From Oncomelania hupensis (Eukaryota; Mollusca; Gastropoda; Littorinimorpha; Pomatiopsidae): a DNA stretch of 64,000 bases. The stretch spans positions 68,502,840 through 68,566,839 of the forward strand of contig CM072519.1 in assembly GCA_036898135.1 (NCBI GenBank). Direction: 5' to 3'. The notes under the pieces were generated by a model that was not told the DNA's origin, did not search any database, and was given only the letters and a program-made list of their open reading frames with translations. Position numbers and translations under genes: made by a program. How positions within the stretch are numbered: the first letter of the stretch is position 1; every line of letters starts with the position of its first letter. Below, in pieces: positions 23,351-49,679 of the stretch.

Positions 23351-24448
23351 GTATGACTGCCTACTATCGCCAAAACCGAGTTACCATTATCACGAGATAG
23401 TTTAAATTAACACGTGTTCTGTGTAATTTACAGAGATACCGGTAATCCACAGTGTTCATTAATAATTATTAGTATTTGCTCCGCCTTCCTAGCGCCCAAA
23501 CCTGATAATTACAAATATCATGAGATAATTACAAATATCGTGGCAAAATTACAATTATCAATGGATAATCACTGGATAATGGATAATTTAAAAACAAAAT
23601 ACAAATATCTTCGCGTGATCCTGTTTAATTTTCAGTTTTGGCTCTAGCAATCCATGTGGAAATGGGCCAAAACCGAACATTTTAATTTTCACTTGATAAT
23701 TACAATTTTTACTTGTTCATTGGGGTGTCGGATAGCGCAGTGGTTGGAGCACTCGCTACTGTAACGCAAGTTAAGCACCGTCCAGTGCGGATAGCACTTG
23801 GATTGGTGACCGTAAAACGTGAAGCGACAAATAACAACGCCCCCAGTTGACTCAACTGTGACTGAGTACCTACTCTCTTAAGGGTGGGGAAGGTAAAGCA
23901 GCGAGGGAGAGAGATGGGCATCACCCTCTTACGCTGGCCCAAGATAAGTGTGATCTCCAACATCACGCTCCCCTACGGCCACAAGGCTATGGGACCACCT
24001 TTACCTTTACCTACCTACGTGTTAATTGTAAATACGCTGTTGATAATTGTAATTATCACATGCTATTTATAATTATCACGTTTTGGCGCTAGTAGACCGT
24101 CATAATGTGAGTTACACAAAACACGTATTAATTACTATTATCACAGATACCTGTAAATGCACGTTTTGGCGCTAGTAAGCCGCCTTAGTCAGAATTAAGC
24201 ATCATCACGTAAAAATTGTTATTATGAAGTGAAAATTGTAATTATAATTACAATTTTCCGTTTTGGCGAATTTCCAGGCGGATTCCTAGTACCAAAACTA
24301 AAAATTAAACAGGATCACGCGAAGATATTTGTCATTTGTCAATGATAATTGTAATTATCCCTTGATAATTGTAATTATCCCATGATATTTGTAATTATCT
24401 CATGATATTTATAATTATCAGGTTTTGGCGTTAGTAGGTCGTCATAAC
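23351..24448. mobile_element. Foldback element, copy 1, carrying a nested SINE
   Basis: The ends are inverted: GTATGACTGCCTACTA at the left and TAGTAGGTCGTCATAAC at the right. The arms continue through GCCAAAACC, many ATAATTACAA/TTGTAATTATC units, AAATATCTTCGCGTGATCCT and GTTTTGG blocks for several hundred bp. The middle holds further inverted blocks (ACGTGTTCTGTGTAAT with a partner). No coding sequence. The second copy is at 49051. Confidence 0.75.
23723..24016 (+). mobile_element. Chimeric tRNA-5S SINE, copy 1
   Basis: The head GGATAGCGCAGTGGTTGGAG resembles a tRNA A box. Positions 23767-23812 resemble the internal control region of 5S rRNA (AAGTTAAGCACCGTCC and TAGCACTTGGATTGGTGACC). A family-specific body and a TTTACC-repeat tail follow. 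The flanking ACTTGTTCATTG and ACGTGTTAATTG look like a diverged 12-bp duplication, and foldback copy 2 gives the empty site. Confidence 0.75.
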
Positions 24449-24664
24449 AACTGATGTAACTTTTGCAGGAAAGAAAAACATGGAGATAAGCTTACTGGCG
24501 CTGATTGAACGCTGTCAGCGTGTGTTGAAGGGTTTTAGCTGTGGCTGTTTCTATGCGATTGGTTCGGGGCCTGTTGTAAGCTTATCTTTTGACGGCGCGT
24601 AATGGCTGTTTTGAAGGAAACTCACGAGGCGACGTTATAAAGCGACTGGTTGTTTCCTATTGGA

Positions 24665-24845
24665 AGGGCCGGGTAGCTCAGTTGGTAGAGCGTCTTACTA
24701 GTAACCGAAAGGTACCTGGTTCGAATCCCGGATTGGCCAATGTGTGACCATATTATTTTCCCCTTACCATCAACTGGTTCGCTGGTGTCAGAATAATGTG
24801 ACCAGTAGTCGCCTATACGCTTCGGTGTCGTGTGACTATAATCTA
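24665..24845 (+). mobile_element. tRNA-derived SINE
   Basis: GGCCGGGTAGCTCAGTTGGT and GGTTCGAATCCCGGATTGGCC give A and B boxes, a plausible acceptor stem and a D arm. The anticodon stem around ACTAGTAAC does not pair, and unique SINE-like sequence follows (CGCCTATACGCTTCGGTGTC). A threonine-like tRNA origin (AGT) is possible. Confidence 0.65.
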
Positions 24846-25410
24846 CAGTTACACATTTATAGTTTTATTCCTATTGGAAAACTTTCGCCTCAATAATCTG
24901 TATCGAGTTGCCTGTGCAGAGCGCTACGTAACGCAACGTAATTATTGTGGCGGAGAGCGCTCTGTAGCGGTCTCGAAAGGTTGTTTGCGAAGAGAAAAAG
25001 ATGGCGGCCAAACGATGGCCTTTCGCTTTGTTCAATGGTGAAGATTTTTTGTCATTTACAGTCTGATAAGATTTGTTTACTTTTTATTTGACGGAATAAT
25101 TATGTTTATGTGCAATCAGTATCAATTAATTTGATAGTATTGTTGTGTCGTCGGTGCGATTGACACTAACTTTCACTTTCAGCCAACTTCACTTTGATTG
25201 GCTGTTGTGCAGTCAACGTGTACTGCGCCATTTTAAAAGCTTATGGCAAAAGGTTGCCCAGAGGCAAAAATAGTTTGTGCGGAGCAATCGAAACCTTTTT
25301 GTGGCGCTTTTTTTTTTCTATACAACTCGGGGGTGGATTCATAAAATCTTTCATGATTATATTATCTAGTGTGAAAGTGTGAAAATATTACATCACATTC
25401 ACTTCCGGTG
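24846..25410. other. Apparently single-copy, non-coding
   Basis: No repeat family or coding exon recognised. Confidence 0.45.
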
Positions 25411-25414
25411 TGTG

Positions 25415-25475
25415 AGGGTGTGTGTGTGTGTATAGGTGTGTGTGTGTGGGTGTGTGTGTGTGTGTGTGTGTGAGT
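25415..25475 (+). repeat. (TG)n microsatellite
   Basis: TG units with GGTG and TATAGG interruptions. Confidence 0.88.
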
Positions 25476-25708
25476 GGGAACGTACAAAAACGCACAAATG
25501 GGTAGCAGACCTTGTCTTTTCTAGTAACAAATGGGTTTATTTGCTTGGAACCCACTTTTTTCCAGGAACCCACTTTTTTCTAAGTGCGAGGGAGTGCTCT
25601 TTTAGTGCAAGGGAGTGCAGTTATAGTGCATGAGAGTGTTTTAAGTACATAGGAGTGCACTATCCGGGACGGAGAAATTACAGTGAATTTTTGGAAAAGT
25701 TTGAAGCA

Positions 25709-25822
25709 AAATTCGACCTATTTCGTCGCCTATTAGGGACGAAATAGGTCAACTTTCTAGAGAAGGGTTAGGGTAAGGGCTAGTTGCAGCGCTGCAACTA
25801 ACCCTTGCCCTAACCCTTTTCC
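25709..25822. repeat. Two adjacent hairpins, one made of telomere-like repeats
   Basis: GACCTATTTCGTC pairs with GACGAAATAGGTC around a 10-base loop. Immediately after, AAGGGTTAGGGTAAGGGC runs into TAGTTGCAGC and its near-perfect complement (about 26 of 28 pairs) with no loop. Confidence 0.75.
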
Positions 25823-25924
25823 ATCAAAAAATGACTTTCCGATTCCTACATTCTTAAATGAACCCATTTCTGATGTATTGCAAGTATGTGGGTGTGTGTT
25901 TGTGTGTGGGTGTAGGATCTAGGA

Positions 25925-26048
25925 CACAGGCGCTTGTAGCAGGACACGCCAGCGCCTAAACCTGTGACGCCTCTTCCTGTTAATACATACCCAAAGGAAG
26001 ATGCGTCACAGCCATAGGCGCTCGCGTGCCCAGATACAAGCGCCTGTG
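25925..26048. mobile_element. Short foldback MITE-like palindrome (124 bp)
   Basis: CACAGGCGCTTGTA at the left pairs with ATACAAGCGCCTGTG at the right. Inner pairs include CAGCGCCTA with TAGGCGCTCG and TGACGCCTCTTCCT with AGGAAGATGCGTCA, so nearly the whole element folds into one hairpin. I see no clear target duplication. Confidence 0.6.
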
Positions 26049-26340
26049 GTGTTAACCTATCATTAGAATTGATGTCCTGTTGTTGTTGTATATGTTTGGT
26101 GTGGGAGCCACCTCGTATATCTGCGGTGGATTGTTTGGGGTTTGCAAGTGCAATGGTTGTTTGGATTGTGTGATATTGTTGTGTAGGGTTGTTTATAAAG
26201 TGCTGTGGTTCACTGTTACTGTGTAAATCCAGCCTGTTTTGCTCTTATGCCTTTTTACTGTAAGCTGTGCTGCTGACCACGATGTGTTTTTTTAATGAGA
26301 TAATGTAGCTATCGTTTTCGTATTTATATCTGAGCTATTC

Positions 26341-26565
26341 TGTGTGTATTTGGATGTGTGCATGTATATATGTGTGTGCATTTGTGTGTGTGAGTGGTTG
26401 TGTGTGCGTGTTGGTGTGTGTGTGTGTGTGGGTGTGTGTGTGTGTGTGTGGGTGGGTGTGTGTGTGGGTGTGGGTGTGGGTGGTTGTGTGTGCGTGTTTG
26501 TGTGTGTGGGTGTGGGTGGGTGGGTGGGTGTGTGCGTGTGGGTGGGTGTGGCTGTGTGTGTAGAA
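26341..26565 (+). repeat. TG-rich tract
   Basis: About 220 bp of GTGTGTG with GGGTGTG variants. Confidence 0.9.
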
Positions 26566-26647
26566 ACTACGTTATTGCTATACACTCTTTATACTGTACG
26601 TACGTTCTTTGACGACCCCGTTAATTTGACGTTCAAACGGTGTTCCG

Positions 26648-26732
26648 TTAGGGTTAGGTCTGTGTTAGGCTTAGGGTTATGCTAAGGGTTAGGGTTGGGT
26701 TAGGGTTAGGGTTAGGGTTTGGGTTAGTGTTA
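26648..26732 (+). repeat. Interstitial telomere-like (TTAGGG)n
   Basis: About a dozen TTAGGG units and variants (TTAGGC, TAAGGG, TTGGG), including a pure run near 26698-26718. The internal location makes it interstitial. Confidence 0.75.
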
Positions 26733-26810
26733 GATTAAAAAAAATTAACACATTTTAAAAAAAAGTACAAAAGTTTGTGGCGTTTTAGGAAAACCATAAC
26801 AATACGGTTG

Positions 26811-26830
26811 TTGTTGTTGTTGTTGTTGTT

Positions 26831-26862
<32 letters not shown>

Positions 26863-26880
26863 GTGTGTGTGTGAGTGAGA
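26811..26880 (+). repeat. (TTG)n(TG)n microsatellite
   Basis: About 17 TTG units with one TTA, then a short TG run. Confidence 0.9.
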
Positions 26881-27226
26881 GAGGCCTGGGTCTATTTATT
26901 GTAAGATCGGTGGCTGATTGTGCTGTGTTAAGTCTACATAGTCAAAGACCTCTAAAAATGTTAACATTAATGTCAGTAAACTATGCGGTAAGTGTATAAG
27001 GTGTGCTTAACTTGAACTTGCAGTATAAGACTTTCTTCTCTGTGTGCTTATGCTTCAACATTGGGTCCCATTAATCTTAAGGTCGGGTCCGTGGTGTGTT
27101 CCAAGGCCAGGCGATAACATTGCAACTTGTAGGCCTACAGACAGTATTGTTCAAGGCCCGTTGACGGCCGGGAGTAATGTGGGTGTTTAAAAAAAAATTA
27201 ACCTTATTCTTTCGGATGAGAGTAAA

Positions 27227-27640
27227 GAGATTTCTTATATAGCGCACTTACACGCTCAGAGAGCTTCTCAAGGCGCTGGCCACTAACATCCAGCAATCAC
27301 ACAATAGTTTGCTGAAGTACCCACGTCGCTCAAGTTGTGCGCTCTGGACACTGAGTTATCCAAACCCTAGTAATGAATTGTGCTCCTTCGGATGAGAGTA
27401 TAAACCGAGGTCCGGTCTGTGCACGCACGCATACCATCGCACGGACTTTAAAGATCCTGACGCTCATGTTCTAGACAGGTGAGTGCCGGCTACACAAATA
27501 CGGTACACACTTACAGTAAGCACTAGGCCCCTTCTCCTCTATCCCACGATTGTGCTCAGGGGGTTGAAAGTGGACGCCCGGGGCGGCTTCAGTTTCATCT
27601 TGTACCGGCCTTGAGCAGCTCTTGATCTGGGAAGACGACG
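27227..27640. repeat. Composite SINE-like repeat, two halves in opposite orientation
   Basis: 27227-27385 matches the 5' part of the 35041-35345 repeat in the same orientation (TTATATAGCGCA, TCAAGGCGCTGGCC). 27386-27560 matches its 3' part inverted (GAGTATAAACCGAGGTC, GATCCTGACGCTCATG, CACTAGGCCCCTTCTCC). Confidence 0.6.
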
Positions 27641-27717
27641 TATAAGAACGATTCACTAAATAAATAATTACTTGTTAAACAAGGCTTAGTGGTATTTGTA
27701 TAATCTCTTGTTCTTCT

Positions 27718-27776
27718 CGTTGTTGTTGTTGTTGTTGTGTTCTTGTTTTGGTGTTGTTGTTGTGTTGTTGTTGTTG

Positions 27777-27807
<31 letters not shown>

Positions 27808-28150
27808 CTTCTTCTTCTTCTTCTTCTTCTTCTTCTTCTTCTTCTTCTCTTTCTCCTTCTTCTTCTCTTTCTCCTTCTTCTTCTTCTTCTTCTTCTTCTT
27901 CTTCTTCTTCTTCTTCTTCTTCTTCTTCTTCTTCTTCTTCTTCTTCTTCTTCTTCTTCTTCTTCTCTTCTTCTTCTTCTTCTTCTTCTTCTTCTTCTTCT
28001 TCTTCTTCTTCTTCTTCTTCTTCTTCTTCTTCTTCTTCTTCTTCTCATTCTTCTTCTTCTTCTTCTTCTTCTTCTTCTTCTTCTTCTTCTTCTTCTTCTT
28101 CTTCTTCTTCTTCTTCTTCTTCTTCTTCTTCTTCTTCTTCTTCTTCTTTG
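27718..28150 (+). repeat. (TTG)n(TTC)n microsatellite, about 430 bp
   Basis: About 90 bp of TTG units followed by about 340 bp of TTC units with rare CTTTCTCC and TCATTC interruptions. A polypurine-polypyrimidine tract that favours triplex DNA. Confidence 0.95.
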
Positions 28151-28204
28151 TTTGTTCGTTTCTTTCTTTTTTCCTAATTTCTTTCTTCCTTCTTCTTCTT
28201 GTTA

Positions 28205-28780
28205 ATTTAATTTAACGTCTATTCACCGAAGTGATTTAAGACTAGGAGCGGGGAGGGAGGGCAGAGGGAAGAAGACTAGGGAGGGGTGGAGGGGTAGTGA
28301 TACATAGCCAGTGGGAGAGGAAAAAACAAGTTAAGCACACATCAGCAACACTTAATTTCATGTAGTACAATTATAAAGAAAACAAAAATAATAAGAAGAA
28401 AATCAAATCAAACCCTAAATAAATAAATAAATAAATAATTACATATAACAAAGTAGCGTCAACTTTATGCAATATTCTCATAATTAAAGGGATCTTTATG
28501 CGATAATTGTTTATGGAATAATATGACTGTTATTTTGAGTTAAAGATCTTGCTATGATTATTATTGTATATTATAAAACTATGATTTGTTTTCCATTTAA
28601 AAAATTTAGGATATTAAAAAATATTTCCAGAAAACCCTAATTTTGTAATGTGTATAAACGTCAAGCATGCCAAACTCGATCATAGGCTTTTTAACATAAA
28701 AAGTAACTAATACATTTTTCCTTCAAACAAATTGTTTCTTAATTTGTATGCTTAATTTAACTAAATGATCAACTGTTGAC
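28205..28780. other. AT-rich sequence with a possible SINE or LINE end
   Basis: TTTAACGTCTATTCACCGAA followed by GGGGAGGGAGGG resembles a dispersed repeat terminus. The rest is AT-rich with no coding signal. Confidence 0.35.
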
Positions 28781-29640
28781 CTAACTTTTTAAAAACCGGT
28801 TTGGTTTTCGGGGATAACTTTTTTCTTCTCACAATAGTATGATAACTTATTCAATTTTTTTCCATTATTTTTCCAGCCTGCGATGTAAGTGCAATAGGAT
28901 GATAGCTTGAAGATTCGTGTCTATTTTTTCTGATTTTAATAGCGGAATTATTATCGATGTTTTCCAGATATTAGGTTATATATTTTTTCACAGCATGAAT
29001 AAATAATAATGTGAAAATGGTGTATCCATTTTAGAGGCATGTGTTTTAACAAAGTGTATGATAGCCCATCTGGACCAACTGCTGATTTTTTTTTGTTACC
29101 AAGACAATTTAAAGCATCCGGAACCTTCATTAATGATATTCTTGAATTCATAAATAATGAATAGAATCTTTATAATATTTAGAATTTTCTTCATATTTTT
29201 TTTCTACTTCTTTTTGAGTTAGACTACTAGTATTGTTTGCATTTGCAAATCTTTTGCAGAATTCCTCTGCTTTTTCTTTTGGAGGAGAAAAGATTTTGTG
29301 GAAAAAATATTTTGTTTCACTATTTTTATGGGACATTTAGGAAGCTGAAATCCATTTTTCATGTCACTGACTTTTTTCATATATTCCTGACACTACGTGA
29401 ACTTGTTATTTCATTTTTACAGAACTTTCCTCAGTATTCTTTGCTAATGCTATTATTTTATTACAATTTATTTTGGCACATTTCATGTGCCTGTGTGCAG
29501 ACACAGATCTACGTTTAAATGTATTATTTTTTTCTTTAACTGCTTCTGCACATGCTTCGTTAAACCAAATATTACCACTGTGTTTATTCTTAAAACAGCC
29601 TTTTCTTTTTGGAACTTATGAACTTTGTCCTTTTATTAGC
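28780..29640 (-). mobile_element. Decayed non-LTR reverse transcriptase fragment (unclassified)
   Basis: The - strand has ETKYFFHKIFSPPKEKAEEF and then, after a gap, NKKKSAVGPDGLSYTLLKHM, the GPDG(I/L) motif that opens many LINE RT domains. Very AT-rich with many stops. It is unlike the RTE and L2 copies here, possibly jockey/R1-like and old. Confidence 0.5.
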
Positions 29641-29929
29641 AAAACCACATAATATAATTCCAAGCATGAAACAAGGCTGATAGCCCAGGGGGCATTTTAG
29701 ACAAAAATAGGGGATAAGGGGGGATGGGGAATGACAGACATTAAAAAACAATGAACGGCACGAAAAAGGCTGCTCCATAGGCATCACAAGACAAACCTTA
29801 GAATAGGTGTAGAACTATTAGCTGGCAGAAAGTATTGTTTTTGTGAAACCTGTGCACATTTAATTAATATCATTATTTATTATGAAATTATTTTCAGATT
29901 TCAATAATTGCATTCGATATTGATTCCAG

Positions 29930-30197
29930 TCTTCTTCTTCTTCTTCTTCTTCTTCTTCTTCTTCTTCTTCTTCTTCTTCTTCTTCTTCTTCTTCTTCTTC
30001 TTCTTCATCTTCATCTTCTTCTTCTTCTTCTTCTTCTTCTTCTTCTTCTTCTTCTTCTTCTTCTTCTTCTTCTTCTTCTTCTTCTTCTTCTTTTTCTTCT
30101 TCTTCTTCTTCTTCTTCTTCTTCTTCTTCTTCTTCTTCTTCTTCTTCTTCTTCTTCTTCTTCTTCTTCTTCTTCTTCTTCTTCTTCTTCTTCTTCTT
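29930..30197 (+). repeat. (TTC)n microsatellite upstream of UNC93A
   Basis: About 268 bp of TTC with three interruptions, ending 260 bp before the UNC93A start codon. Confidence 0.95.
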
Positions 30198-30456
30198 GCG
30201 TTTTATTTCAATTCCTTTTTCTTAGCTTTGTTATTATTGTTGTTGTTATTGATGATATTGGTCCCTTTGGTTCTTCTTGTTGTTGATGATGTTGTTGTTG
30301 CTGCAGTTGCGGCTGAGGCCGTTGTTGTTTGCTGGTGGTAGTGAGTGATTTAACATTTGTCTTACTAATGTACTCAAGCATTTCAGCATATTTTATTGTT
30401 TAAGGAAAAACTGAAAAATTGAAGTCAAGAGCAACAACTACTCACAAGTCTTTAAG

Positions 30457-45899
<15,443 letters not shown>

Positions 45900-46187
45900 C
45901 CAGGAGGAGAAGAAGGGTGAAAGAGAAAGAAAAGAGGAGGAGTTTAAGAAGGATGGGGTAGGTAGGAGGCAAGGAACCCTCATACAACAAGTAGCTGGAA
46001 CTCTCTAGTGGAAAGGCAAACTTATACCTCGGATAGTCTCACGCTGCGCAGTTTGGGAACACTTTGGCGTGAAGCATCACATCTACCACCAGCTGAAGCA
46101 GAATGAAGAGTGTAGGAGATGCAGAGAGGAGGAGGGGTGATTGGGGCTGGGGAGAAGGAGAGTACGTTTATTTATTTATTTTTAAAG

Positions 46188-47045
46188 AGAGAGGAGGAGG
46201 AAAAAAACACGTTCCACAATATGCTATTTACTATGGCGTACGAACAGGGTCAAACGCGCGATGAAAAGTAGCGATGCTTTGCATCGATACTATTCTCATA
46301 AGGATCCATCCGTTTAGGAAAGTATCGCTACTTTTCTCAAAACGATCGCTCATTTTCTCAAATAGAACGCCAATTGCGAAAGTATCGATGCTTTCTGAAA
46401 AGTATCATCGATACTTTTTAAAAAGTATCGATACTTTGCATCGATACTTTAGCTCGAGCAGTTTCATCGCGCATTTCCGAAGTTTACCGAGGCGAAACAC
46501 ACTGTTTCTGCAAAACTGAAATCGGTCAAGCTAATTATTTAATATACAATGTATTATGTAACATTCCGCAGTTCCAATTGTCCTTTGCAGAGCAAATTAA
46601 TTAATAAATATAATTTTTTTCCAAATAGCTAAATATAAGAATTAATATTAGTTAATAAATAATATCTACATCCATCTTCCCGCCTCAAGTAACGCAAAAC
46701 GAAATGAAAGCAAGCAGATTGGCGCGATTGCCTGTTTTGTGTTCCGCTTTAGTTCCGATCAAACTTGTGGAAAATTTGCATACTGTGTATTCGGAAGAAC
46801 TCGGAAATGCGCGATGAAAAGGATCGATCCTTTCGTAACGGTGCGCGCGATGCAAAGTAGCGATACTTTTCAAAAAGTATCTATGCAAAGCATCGCTATT
46901 TTTTATCGCGCGTTTGACCCTGTTCGTACGCCATAATTTACATCTACTAAAATAAAATGACGAAGAGAGAGAGAGAGAGGAGGAGGAGAAGAAAACACAT
47001 TCCACAATAGGCTATTTACATCTACTAAAATAAAATGACGAAGAG
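46188..47045. repeat. Local tandem duplication, one copy carrying the MITE
   Basis: The string around CACATTCCACAATAGGCTAT and TTTACATCTACTAAAATAAA occurs uninterrupted at about 46967-47045. It also occurs split around the MITE (46188-46231 plus 46936-46965). The second copy is therefore the empty site. Confidence 0.8.
46232..46935. mobile_element. 704-bp MITE with about 60-bp terminal inverted repeats
   Basis: Left TATGGCGTACGAACAGGG and right CCCTGTTCGTACGCCATA are perfect inverted ends; homology continues through TCAAACGCGCGAT and TAGCGATGCTTTGCAT for about 60 bp. The flanking ATTTAC at 46226-46231 and 46936-46941 is a 6-bp duplication. The interior carries palindromes of AAAGTATCGATACTTT type. 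No coding capacity. It lies downstream of the UNC93A stop, possibly inside its 3' UTR. Confidence 0.85.
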
Positions 47046-48032
47046 AGAAGGAGCTGGATATGAACAAACTGGAAGCCAAAATCAGGATGCGTCTTTCACT
47101 ATCAAAGATCTACTTCAAGGTCCAGAGTATAGAGGATGTGTGTTTATTATTTGTGACAATTGCATTGTTGTGACAATTATCATGATACGTATACTTTACA
47201 TTCGGCTTACGACTTAAGGGAGACGAGAAGTTTTGTTGTTTAAATGAAAACTTTGTTGTTTATTTATAACTTTATTTATAAACATAAACATGCCAAATTA
47301 GGTCAATATATGCAGAAATTATCCATAAACAAAGTCATTAAATTTCAATGAATGTGATGATTTTAATGAAGATGTGTGTATTTTTTTAAAAATATTTTTA
47401 TCCACGACCATCGGGGAAGGTTAAACGCATTTAGTATAGTTGTCTCGCCTTCCGACGTAAAGGCAACGTATTCTGTTGGGTCGATTTGAACAGAAATGAA
47501 GGGGGTTGGTTAGGAAGAGAATCGTTGGACTAAGGAAAGGACGGGGAGATGTGTGTATGGGGGGTGGAGGGGGGGTGGAGGGGGGGTGGGAGGAGGGGTG
47601 AAGAGGGGTTGCGAGGAAAAAAAATCCTCTGAGGGTTAGGTGAGTGCTGATGTTTTTTTAAAATGTCGCATTTATTTTCATTTTACAATCATTTTGACAA
47701 TCATTAATATTGTTTGCATACTGTTGTTTAATTTCTTTAATACATTAAAGTATTTAATACCTTTGTAGAAGCTTTTTGTATTTATATTTCCATTGGGTAA
47801 GTTTAGGCTATGTAAAATAAGCTTGTAGTGACAATGAGAGGTTGGTTAAATAATCAACGCTATATATATATGTATAGTGCATAAATTAATTCACCAAAAG
47901 AATTTGTTTTTATATTGTGCATCACTGTGTGTAGTTGCTGTATATAGATAACGTTTTGTACAATGGTTTACATAATGGTTGTGGGTATTGTTCGATTAAA
48001 AATAAAAATAAAAGCAAAAAAAGTCCCCTCTC

Positions 48033-48097
<65 letters not shown>

Positions 48098-49050
48098 GTG
48101 AGTGCATGCGTCATGTTAATAACGGGTCCATGGTGGGTGCATGTGGCTGAATTTTTTTTTTTTTACAAAATCCATCAAACCAACAGAGACACATGATTAA
48201 CGAATAGTTAATAAATAAATAATAACAATATTGTCATAAACTTCCCGTGCGTGTTATAAAATTATTAGCTTTATTCTCAGAAGATTACTGCAAACTTGGT
48301 ATTAGTTTGTACACGTTTTTTAACTTCCAATTTCACCAAAAGGCTTATTTTATACAAGTACACAAGTTGAGACAGAGATAAACTTGAAACACTGAAGACA
48401 TAAAATACAAAACAGTTGGAACACAACACCAATATATGTTTTGCTAATTTTATGGTTCTCTTCTTTCTCACTCAAAGTAATAGAATAATAATTAAAACGG
48501 AATTCAAGAAAACTTTAAGTTCAAAAGTAATTAAAATAATAAATAGATGAACCATAATATGATTTTATCTTTCTCTGCAGCAATCCCGTCCCCGGTCTGA
48601 CAGAAAATTACATCTAACAATTTATGAAAATATTTTATGCATTTACAAAATTAGTTTCAATATTAGGCCCAAATTTTTTTAAAACCTTTTTCACTTTGGG
48701 TACGATTTTTTTTTTGGGGGGGGGGAACTGATGGAGAGGGGGGGGTGGCGGTGTAGGGGGAAGATTTCTATTTTTTTTCAAGCCTATCCCAAAAAAAGTT
48801 TCGGGTCGGGCCAAAAAATTAGGGTTGTACGGAATACCGTAAACCGACATTTTCGGGGCCTTATATTTCCTACAAGTAAATCATAAAATATAAATATTCA
48901 GATCACCGTGTCGGTCATGAACATAATCCAGAATCACCACAGTGAAAAATAAAAGTAGCCTACACTGTAACACAATATTTTCAAATCACATAAAATAAGC
49001 ATTAACCCTTCTTTGTTCACAGTCTATCTTTTATTACACTAATACACCCT
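47046..49050. other. Intergenic AT-rich sequence between UNC93A and ACOT8
   Basis: Apart from a G-rich patch (47555-47620) and (CT)n, no tandem repeat, mobile element or exon is recognised. Confidence 0.5.
48030..48094 (+). repeat. (CT)n microsatellite
   Basis: About 30 CT units with two CCC interruptions. Confidence 0.93.
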
Positions 49051-49679
49051 GTTATGATGGCCTACTAGCGCCAAAACCGAGAGTTCCCATTATCACGAGA
49101 TAATTGAAATTAACACGTGTTCTGTGTAATTTACAGAGATACCGGTAATCCACAACGTCAAAACCTGATAGAAATAATTACAAATATAGTAAAATTACAA
49201 TTATCAAGGGATAATTACAATTATCATTGAAAAATTACAAATATCTTCGCGAGATCATGTTCAGTTTTGGCTTTAGCAATCCGTCTGGAAATGGGCCAAA
49301 ACCGAACATTGTATTTTTCACTTGATAATTACAGTTTGTATGTGTTCATTGTAAATATATCGTTGATAATTGTAATTATCACATGATATTTGTAATTATC
49401 AGGTTTTGGGGCAAGTAGTAGGCCGTCATAATGTGAATTACACAGAACACGTATTAATTAAGCCTACTATTACAACTGATATATGTATTTATGCAAGTTT
49501 TGGCGCTAGTAAGTCAGAATTAAGCATGATCACGTAAAAATTGTAATTATGAAGTGAAAATTGTAATTATTATGTGATAATTACAATTTTCGGTTTTGGA
49601 GCATTTCCAGACAGATTGCTAGAGCAAAAACTGAAAATTAAACATTATCACGCGAAGATATTTATAATTTTTCAATGAA
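49051..49679. mobile_element. Foldback element, copy 2, truncated by an RTE LINE
   Basis: Starts GTTATGATGGCCTACTAGCG and follows copy 1 block for block to CGCGAAGATATTTATAATTT, where an RTE fragment begins. It lacks the SINE present in copy 1, reading straight through GTTCATTGTAAATA. Confidence 0.75.

Noticed and set aside
24665..24745. Functional tRNA-Thr gene
   Set aside because: A and B boxes are good but the anticodon stem does not pair and SINE-like sequence follows; treated as a tRNA-derived SINE.
27686..28215. Poly-Ser/Leu/Phe/Arg/Glu open frames
   Set aside because: Microsatellite translations from (TTC)n and (TTG)n.
29908..30225. Poly-Phe open frame upstream of UNC93A
   Set aside because: Microsatellite translation; no join to the UNC93A N-terminus is supported.
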